A stretch of 34,281 bases of DNA from Deltaproteobacteria bacterium (GTDB lineage: Bacteria; Desulfobacterota; Deferrimicrobia; Deferrimicrobiales; Deferrimicrobiaceae): the NCBI GenBank assembly GCA_025357175.1, contig JANXPS010000049.1, forward strand, positions 1-34,281, in the 5' to 3' direction. Positions 28,709 to 34,281 of the stretch are shown piece after piece; position 1 is the first letter of the stretch, and each line of letters begins with the position of its first letter. Below the pieces are notes generated by a model. It had not been told where the DNA came from, did no database searches, and was given only the letters and a program-made list of their open reading frames with translations. Position numbers and translations under genes: made by a program.

Positions 28709-29497
28709 ATGGACAATCAATCGCTGCTCGAATTCGCCCGCGAGACCGCGGCAGGCGCGGGGGAAATCCTGCGCAGCAATTACGGACGCCGCCAGAAGAT
28801 CCACTTCAAGGGAGAGATCAATCTCGTCACCGACGTGGACCGGGCGTCGGAGGCGTATATCAAGGGGCGCATCCATGCGCGCTTTCCCGATCACGGAATC
28901 ATGGCCGAGGAAAGCCCCGAGGACAAGTCGCCCTCGCCCTATCGCTGGATCGTGGACCCGCTAGACGGAACGACCAACTACGCCCACAACTATCCCTGTT
29001 TCTGCGTATCCGTGGGAGTCGAGCACGACGGCGTGCCGGTCGCGGGCGCGGTGTACGATCCGCTGCTGAGGGAAATGTTCACGGCGACGGCCGGGGGGGG
29101 CGCATTTCTCAACGGGGAGAAGCTCGCCGTCTCGGACATCGGCGACTTGCGCCACGGCCTGCTGGCCACCGGATTCGCCTACGACGTCAAGACTTCGACA
29201 GACAAGAACTTCGACTATTTCCAGTCGTTCGTCATGACCGGGCAGGCGATCCGGCGGGATGGTTCGGCGGCGCTCGACCTGTGCTACCTCGCCACCGGCC
29301 GCTTCGACGGCTTCTGGGAAATGCAGCTCAAGCCCTGGGATACGATCGCGGGATTGCTGATCCTGCAGGAGGCGGGGGGCATGGCAACCCGCATGGACGG
29401 CTCCCCGTACGACATCCACCAGCCCGACGTGCTGGCGACCAACGGCCGGATCCATGGGCAGATGCTGGAAGTGATCCGGCGAGTGGCCGGCCGGTAG
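28709..29497 (+). CDS. suhB: Inositol-1-monophosphatase family protein
   Basis: RWIVDPLDGTTNYAHNYP; WDTIAGLLILQEAGG. Confidence 0.93.
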   Translation: MDNQSLLEFARETAAGAGEILRSNYGRRQKIHFKGEINLVTDVDRASEAYIKGRIHARFPDHGIMAEESPEDKSPSPYRWIVDPLDGTTNYAHNYPCFCVSVGVEHDGVPVAGAVYDPLLREMFTATAGGGAFLNGEKLAVSDIGDLRHGLLATGFAYDVKTSTDKNFDYFQSFVMTGQAIRRDGSAALDLCYLATGRFDGFWEMQLKPWDTIAGLLILQEAGGMATRMDGSPYDIHQPDVLATNGRIHGQMLEVIRRVAGR

Positions 29498-29510
29498 TTC
29501 GCCGGGAATG

Positions 29511-29542
29511 AAAAAGGGCGCCCCGGATGGTCCGGGGCGCCC
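29511..29542 (-). terminator. Terminator of the DUF2155 lipoprotein gene
   Basis: On minus strand GGGCGCCCCGG-acc at-CCGGGGCGCCC then TTTTT. Confidence 0.88.
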
Positions 29543-29568
29543 GCGAAACCGTTGCGACGAGGGTCGCG

Positions 29569-30117
29569 TTACTTCTTGATCGGCTCCAGCATGATCACGC
29601 CGTACTGGTCGTGCTGGAACGGATGGACCGCCGGGAACTTGCCGAACAGCCAGCCATTGAACAGTTCCTTGCCGCCCTGCTTGATCTCGATGTGAAGCGC
29701 CGGGTTCTCGAGCTTGTTGGAGCTCGAGGTGATCGAGTCGCCGTTCATCGTGAAGTGGGGCAGGAAGTCGCCGACCGCCAGCACCAGGTCGCTGTCGGGC
29801 ACCTTGAAGGTGGAGTTCAGGTCGACGTTGAAGGTCTTCTTGCTCTTCTTCTGCTTGAACTCGACTTCGATCTTGGCGCCCTTCCAGCCCTTCTTGACTT
29901 CCTCGGGGATGACGATCTTCTTGGGGCCGCCGCCGCCCATGTCGCCGTGCGGTGCGCCGCCGCCCTGACCGCCCATGCCGGGAGGAGCCTGGCCGGGCGC
30001 CTGGCCGGGCGCTTCGCCCTGCGGAGGCATCGGGGGAGGAGTCTCCTTCTTCTTGCAGCCCGTGGCCGCGAGGCCGATCGTAACGAGAAGGGCGATCAAC
30101 AGTGCAAAACGCTTCAT
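29569..30117 (-). CDS. DUF2155-family lipoprotein
   Basis: Lipoprotein signal MKRFALLIALLVTIGLAATGCKKK; FKVPDSDLVLAVGDFLPHFTMNG...NPALHIEIKQGGKELFNGWLFGKFPAVHPFQHDQYGVIML; SD GGAGAT upstream of ATG 30117. Confidence 0.85.
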   Translation of the reverse strand: MKRFALLIALLVTIGLAATGCKKKETPPPMPPQGEAPGQAPGQAPPGMGGQGGGAPHGDMGGGGPKKIVIPEEVKKGWKGAKIEVEFKQKKSKKTFNVDLNSTFKVPDSDLVLAVGDFLPHFTMNGDSITSSSNKLENPALHIEIKQGGKELFNGWLFGKFPAVHPFQHDQYGVIMLEPIKK

Positions 30118-30183
30118 CTTGAAATCTCCTTTCGGTTCTTTACTCAGGGGTTCGAAACAAACTTCATAAAAAAAACGGGAATA

Positions 30184-30275
30184 TGGCGGAGAGGGAGAGA
30201 TTCGAACTCTCGGAACCCTTTTGAGATTCACACGATTTCCAGTCGTGTTCCTTCGGCCAGCTCGGACACCTCTCC
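30184..30275 (-). tRNA. tRNA-Ser(GGA)
   Basis: GGAGAGG/CCTCTCC acceptor, anticodon loop CTGGAAA, long variable arm, GTTCGAATC T-loop, encoded CCA. Confidence 0.95.
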
Positions 30276-30342
30276 GCTTGAAAAACCGTCTGATCAAAGA
30301 TCAAGTCTTGATGAATGCCACCTTCCCCTTGCAGGGAAAAAG

Positions 30343-30436
<94 letters not shown>

Positions 30437-30467
30437 CATTTCGGGGGTCCGTCAGGAAAGACTACCT

Positions 30468-30554
30468 GGCGGAGGGAGCAGGATTTGAACCTGCGGAGCA
30501 TCGCTGCTCAACGGTTTTCAAGACCGCCGCCATCAGCCGCTCGGCCATCCCTCC
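30468..30554 (-). tRNA. tRNA-Ser(TGA)
   Basis: GGAGGGA/TCCCTCC acceptor, anticodon loop CTTGAAA, long variable arm, GTTCAAATC, encoded CCA. Confidence 0.95.
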
Positions 30555-30599
30555 CCGAACCTTCTATTTATACCCGAATTTCCCGCCGATTGGGACAAA

Positions 30600-30840
30600 A
30601 AAATGATAACACCGGGAATCCAATCCGGGGTGCGGCCCATGGCTCCCCTTCGATGCCCATTCCCTGGACGGCCATAAACTCTCCGTCTAGCGCCACGCGG
30701 GGGCCTCTTCCCGGGGGACGTCTTGTTCGGGCATCCCTGCCCTCTCTGCGACTCCATACCCCTCGCGCCGCCAATCCATGGCGGCTACACCCGCTCGGGG
30801 CATAGGCCCCCGTCCAGAGACCCCCGCTTTGGCGTACGCC
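30600..30840 (-). repeat. Structured intergenic repeat, copy L (inverted relative to copy R)
   Basis: Minus-strand blocks GGGGGCCTATGCCCCGAGCGG, GCGAGGGGTATGGAGTCGCAG, CGTCCCCCGG, GCCCCCGCGTGGCGCTAGACGGAGAGT shared in the same order with 30920-31180 plus strand; hairpins at 30797-30810, 30767-30785, 30729-30742. Confidence 0.75.
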
Positions 30841-30919
30841 GGAGAGCGTGAGGCCTCAATATTATTCTCCAAACCGGGTCGTCGCCGATCTTAACTTCGG
30901 GGCTCATCTCGGCGCGTAG

Positions 30920-31180
30920 CGGATTCGGGTGTCTCCTGGAAGGGGGCCTGTGCCCCGAGCGGAATTAAGCGCCAGGGATGGCGCTGCGAGGGGTATGGAG
31001 ACGCAGGCGGCCCATGGAAGGGCCGGCAAGGCGTCCCCCGGAAGGAGATACCCGATCCGCCTGAGCGATGAGCACTTGCCCCGCCCACCTCTCTCGCAAC
31101 CGAAACTTGCGTGTATGGGAAGGGCGCCCCCGCGTGGCGCTCGACGGAGAGTCATGGGCCATACTCTAGAGGGGATGTCC
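30920..31180 (+). repeat. Structured intergenic repeat, copy R (with about 80-nt insertion)
   Basis: GGGGGCCTGTGCCCCGAGCGG, GCGAGGGGTATGGAGACGCAG, CGTCCCCCGG, GCCCCCGCGTGGCGCTCGACGGAGAGT; hairpins at 30943-30956, 30968-30985, 31008-31025. Confidence 0.75.
31063..31160 (+). repeat. Second repeat module, unit 1 (overlaps copy R)
   Basis: GAGCGATGAGCACTTGCCCCGCCCACCTCT...GGGAAGGGCGCC...CGGAGAGTCATGGGCC; matches unit 2 at about 129-bp offset. Confidence 0.6.
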
Positions 31181-31191
31181 GGGCCGCGGCC

Positions 31192-31280
31192 GAGCCGACG
31201 AGTGCTCGCCCCGCCCACCTCTTTAGTAATCCCAACTACCCGCGTACGGTAAGGGTGTCTGGCCGGAGAGCATCGGGCCG
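31192..31280 (+). repeat. Second repeat module, unit 2
   Basis: GAGCCGACGAGTGCTCGCCCCGCCCACCTCT...GGTAAGGGTGTC...CGGAGAGCATCGGGCC. Confidence 0.6.
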
Positions 31281-31305
31281 ACTCAGGTTTTCGGGGCGGG
31301 CTCCG

Positions 31306-31334
31306 TTGCCGCGGGCGTCATCTTCCAATATGAT
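31306..31334 (+). promoter_or_regulatory. Putative promoter of DegT-waaF-waaC operon
   Basis: TTGCCG (31306-31311), 17-bp spacer, TATGAT (31329-31334), 35 bp before ATG 31369. Confidence 0.5.
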
Positions 31335-31368
31335 GGGGGGCTACACCAACTGTCGAAGGGGAATTCCG

Positions 31369-32469
31369 ATGGCGATACCGTTCATGGACCTCAAGGGCCA
31401 GTTCTCGGCGTACGAATCCGACATCCGCGCGCAGGTCGACGACGTGCTGAAAAGCGGCGCGTTCATCATGGGCCCCAAGGGCGCTGCGCTGGAAAAGGCG
31501 CTTGGCGGATTCGTCGGCGCCCGCCACGCGTTCGGATGCTCCTCGGGCACCGATGCGCTGCTGCTCGCGCTCATGGCGTACGGGGTGAAGCCGGGAGACG
31601 AGATCGTCACGACGCCGTTCACCTTCATCGCCACCGCCGAGGTGATCGCGCTGCTCGGCGCCGTTCCCGTATTCGTCGACATAGAACCGGTCCACTACAA
31701 CATCGACCCGTCGAAGATCGATGCGGCGATCACCCCGAAGACGCGCGGCATCATCGCGGTCTCGCTCTACGGGCAGTGCGCCGACATGGAGGCGATCCAG
31801 GCCGTCGCCGAAAAAAGGAACATCTTCCTGATCGAAGACGGATGCCAGTCGTTCGGCGCGGCGCGCAACGGAAAACGGTCGTGCGGATTCGCCCACGTCG
31901 GGACGACCTCGTTCTTCCCGTCCAAGCCGCTCGGCTGCTACGGCGACGGCGGGATGGTGTTCACGTCCGACGACAAGATCGCCGACCTGATCGCCGGGCT
32001 TCGAAACCACGGGCAGTGGGAGCGGTACCGCCACCGGGTGATCGGCATCAACGGCCGGCTCGACGACCTGCAGGCGGCGGTGCTCCTGGCCAAGTTCGCA
32101 CGGTTCGAGGAGGAGCTTGCGGCCCGGGCGCGGATCGGCGCGCGCTATTCCGAAGCGCTGGGCGACGTCGTGACCGTGCCCGCGATCATGCCGGGCAACA
32201 CGCACGTCTTCGCGCAGTACTCGATCCGGACCGCTTCGCGCGACGCGCTGGCGAAGGCGCTGGGCGACAACGGCGTGCCGACGGCGGTCCACTATCCCAT
32301 CCCGCTGCACATGCAGGAAGCGTTCTCGGGGCTGGGACTCGGGGCGGGCGCGTTCCCGGTTTCCGAGTCGGTTTCCACGGAGATTCTCTCGCTTCCGATG
32401 TCCGCGTTCCTGTCGCAGGCGGACCAGGACGAGGTGATCCGCCAGCTCCGTCGATTCTTCGGAAAGTGA
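31369..32469 (+). CDS. DegT/DnrJ/EryC1/StrS family PLP aminotransferase (nucleotide-sugar aminotransferase)
   Basis: MAIPFMDLKGQFSAYESDIRAQVDDVLKSGAFIMGPKGAALE; CSSGTDALLLAL; TSFFPSKPLGCYGDGG. Confidence 0.93.
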   Translation: MAIPFMDLKGQFSAYESDIRAQVDDVLKSGAFIMGPKGAALEKALGGFVGARHAFGCSSGTDALLLALMAYGVKPGDEIVTTPFTFIATAEVIALLGAVPVFVDIEPVHYNIDPSKIDAAITPKTRGIIAVSLYGQCADMEAIQAVAEKRNIFLIEDGCQSFGAARNGKRSCGFAHVGTTSFFPSKPLGCYGDGGMVFTSDDKIADLIAGLRNHGQWERYRHRVIGINGRLDDLQAAVLLAKFARFEEELAARARIGARYSEALGDVVTVPAIMPGNTHVFAQYSIRTASRDALAKALGDNGVPTAVHYPIPLHMQEAFSGLGLGAGAFPVSESVSTEILSLPMSAFLSQADQDEVIRQLRRFFGK

Positions 32470-33527
32470 CGGCGTCCGCGCCCACGAAAGAGATCCTGGT
32501 CCGCGCGGTCAACTGGCTGGGCGACGCGGTGATGACGACCCCGGCGCTCGCGGCGCTGCGCGAGGCCAGTCCCGGGGCCCGCATCACGCTGGTGGCCAAG
32601 CCGCTCGTCGCCGACCTTTTCAAGGGGCACCCCGATATCGACGAGGTGATGGTCTACGACCGCGACGGGGTGCATCGCGGTTTTTCCGGGAAGCTTCGCA
32701 TGGCGTCGGCGCTCCGGGCCCGGCGATTCGCATCCGCAATCCTGTTTCAGAACGCTTTCGACGCCGCGCTGCTCGCCTTCCTGGCCGGCATTCCCGAACG
32801 GGCGGGTTATTCGACGGACGGCCGCGGGCTGCTGCTGACGCGGCCCGTGTCCGTCACGGCCGAAACGATGGCACTGCACGAGACGGAATATTACCTCTCG
32901 CTGCTCTCGGCGCTCGGCGTCCCGCGTCCGGCGACGCCGGCGCTCAGATTGCACGTCTCGGAGGTGGAACGCGCCGGGATGGCCGCGCTGCTTGCCTCTC
33001 TGGGGATCGAACCGGGCCGGCCGCTCCTCGGGATCAACCCGGGCGCGACGTTCGGCTCGGCCAAGCGCTGGTTCCCCGAGCGGTTCGCCGCGGTCGCCGA
33101 TGCCCTGTCCGACGCCTGGGGTGCGGAGGTCGTCCTGCTCGGCTCCCGCAAGGAGGCGCCCCTTTCCGACGCGATCGAGGCCGCCATGAATAAGAGGCCG
33201 CTCAACCTGACGGGGAGAACGACCGTGCGCGAAATGATGGCGCTGCTCGAGCGGTGCGCGTTCCTCGTGACGAACGACTCCGGCCCGATGCACATCGCGG
33301 CGGCGCTCGGCACGCCGCTGACGGCGATCTTCGGCCCGACCGAATGGGATCGCACCTCGCCGCTGACGAAACGCGCACGGCTCGTGCGCGCCGACGACAT
33401 CGCCTGCGCCCCGTGCAAGCGGCGCGAGTGCGACCGGGAGCACATCTGCATGCTGGGCGTGACGGCCGAAATGGTGATCGAGGCCTCCCTCGGCCTCTCT
33501 CGCGAGGTGGCCGGTGGCCGCGTCTAG
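32466..33527 (+). CDS. waaF: ADP-heptose:LPS heptosyltransferase II (GT9)
   Basis: ILVRAVNWLGDAVMTTPALAALREASPGARITLV; GINPGATFGSAKRWFPERFA; TNDSGPMHIAAALGTPLTAIFGPT; GTG start overlapping the upstream stop. Confidence 0.93.
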   Translation: MTASAPTKEILVRAVNWLGDAVMTTPALAALREASPGARITLVAKPLVADLFKGHPDIDEVMVYDRDGVHRGFSGKLRMASALRARRFASAILFQNAFDAALLAFLAGIPERAGYSTDGRGLLLTRPVSVTAETMALHETEYYLSLLSALGVPRPATPALRLHVSEVERAGMAALLASLGIEPGRPLLGINPGATFGSAKRWFPERFAAVADALSDAWGAEVVLLGSRKEAPLSDAIEAAMNKRPLNLTGRTTVREMMALLERCAFLVTNDSGPMHIAAALGTPLTAIFGPTEWDRTSPLTKRARLVRADDIACAPCKRRECDREHICMLGVTAEMVIEASLGLSREVAGGRV

Positions 33528-34281
33528 AATCCTGATCGTCAAGCTGTCGGCGATGGGCGATGTCGTCCACGGGCTCGCCGCGGCGGCGTTTCTCCGGAAG
33601 GCCGCGCCGGACGCCCGGATCGCGTGGGCGGTAGACTCCCGTTTCGCGGGACTGGTCGAAGGACATCCTGCGGTCGACCGGGTCGTTCCGCTCGATATCA
33701 AATCGTGGAAAGGACGCTGGGCGGCCCCGGAGACACGGAAGGAAGTCGCCGCGGCGCTCCACGCGCTGCGCGCAGGCGGCCACGACGTCGCATTCGACCT
33801 GCAGGGAAACATCAAGAGCGGCGTGGTTGCCTGGCTCTCGGGCGCCCCGGTGCGCGTCGGCTTCCCGAAGGAGACCGTCCGGGAAAAGCCGAACCTGCTG
33901 CTCACCAACCGGCACGTGGCGCACGACCCGGCCGACCGGCATATCACCCACCGGTTGCTTCGGCTGGCATCCGCCCCGTTCGGCGGGACGTTCTCGCCGG
34001 AAGATGCCCGGCCTTTTTTCCCGGTATCGCCGGACGCGCGGCAGGCGGCGGGCGACCGGTTGCGGGAGGCACTCCCGGGAGCGACCCGTTTCCTGGCGCT
34101 TCATGCGGGAACCACCTGGAACACCAAGCGGATGGACCCGACCTTCTGGGCAGCCGTGATCGTGTTGTTGCGCGACCTGCAGCCCGGCCTTGGAACCGTG
34201 CTGTCGTGGGGCGGCGAGGCCGAAAGGGTCGAGGCGGAGCTGATCGCAGCGCTGGACGGATTCCTCGCCGCCGACGCCGCC
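33514..34281 (+). CDS. waaC: Heptosyltransferase I-like (GT9), truncated by window end
   Basis: GTG start; ILIVKLSAMGDVVHGLAAAAFLRKAAPDARIAWAVDSRFAGLVEGHPAVDRV; FDLQGNIKSGVVAWLSGAPVRVGF; LHAGTTWNTKRM; open to base 34281. Confidence 0.88.
   Translation, partial: MAASRILIVKLSAMGDVVHGLAAAAFLRKAAPDARIAWAVDSRFAGLVEGHPAVDRVVPLDIKSWKGRWAAPETRKEVAAALHALRAGGHDVAFDLQGNIKSGVVAWLSGAPVRVGFPKETVREKPNLLLTNRHVAHDPADRHITHRLLRLASAPFGGTFSPEDARPFFPVSPDARQAAGDRLREALPGATRFLALHAGTTWNTKRMDPTFWAAVIVLLRDLQPGLGTVLSWGGEAERVEAELIAALDGFLAADAA

Noticed and set aside
30118-30297. N-terminal extension of the DUF2155 ORF (29569-30297)
   Set aside because: Translates through tRNA-Ser(GGA); the lipoprotein signal starts at ATG 30117.
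30929-31252. 107-aa plus-strand ORF in repeat R
   Set aside because: Some residues resemble a frame in copy L (GRGP[MV]PRA), but indels break the frame between copies while hairpins are preserved; judged noncoding.
31063-31280. CRISPR-like array
   Set aside because: Only two imperfect units about 129 bp apart, no short regular spacers, no cas genes.
30560-31370. Insertion sequence or integrated element next to tRNAs
   Set aside because: No transposase or integrase ORF, no clear target duplication and no duplicated tRNA 3' end seen; a non-autonomous element remains possible and is reported as a finding instead.

Overview
The window is a GC-rich bacterial chromosomal segment. Gene content (futalosine menaquinone genes, DksA/GreA, DUF2155, DUF502, heptosyltransferases) suggests a Desulfobacterota/Geobacter-like Gram-negative; this taxonomy is inference only. 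It reads as follows. (i) The C-terminus of a GGDEF protein. (ii) A vitamin B12 uptake locus, riboswitch-btuF-btuC-btuD-riboswitch-btuB-tonB. (iii) A minus-strand membrane TPR glycosyltransferase-like gene. (iv) dksA and a compact block galT-glgA-GAF histidine kinase-mqnE-mqnC-serS. (v) A ferritin-like gene plus greA, then manC, a DUF502 gene, a large DUF748/AsmA-like gene, msrA and mug. (vi) leuA behind an apparent attenuator leader, then a convergent larA-like gene, suhB, a DUF2155 lipoprotein and three tandem tRNA-Ser genes. (vii) About 0.75 kb of unexplained, repeat-rich, non-coding DNA. (viii) A DegT aminotransferase-waaF-waaC operon that runs off the end. The strongest leads are three. 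First, the noncoding region 30600-31300 holds two inverted copies of a structured element whose hairpins keep their pairing through compensatory changes, plus a second tandem module. Second, a leader-peptide/tandem-terminator attenuator with mutually exclusive hairpins lies upstream of leuA. Third, the two B12 riboswitches in one locus appear to use different expression platforms (terminator versus Shine-Dalgarno sequestration). No CRISPR array, transposase or phage gene was seen.
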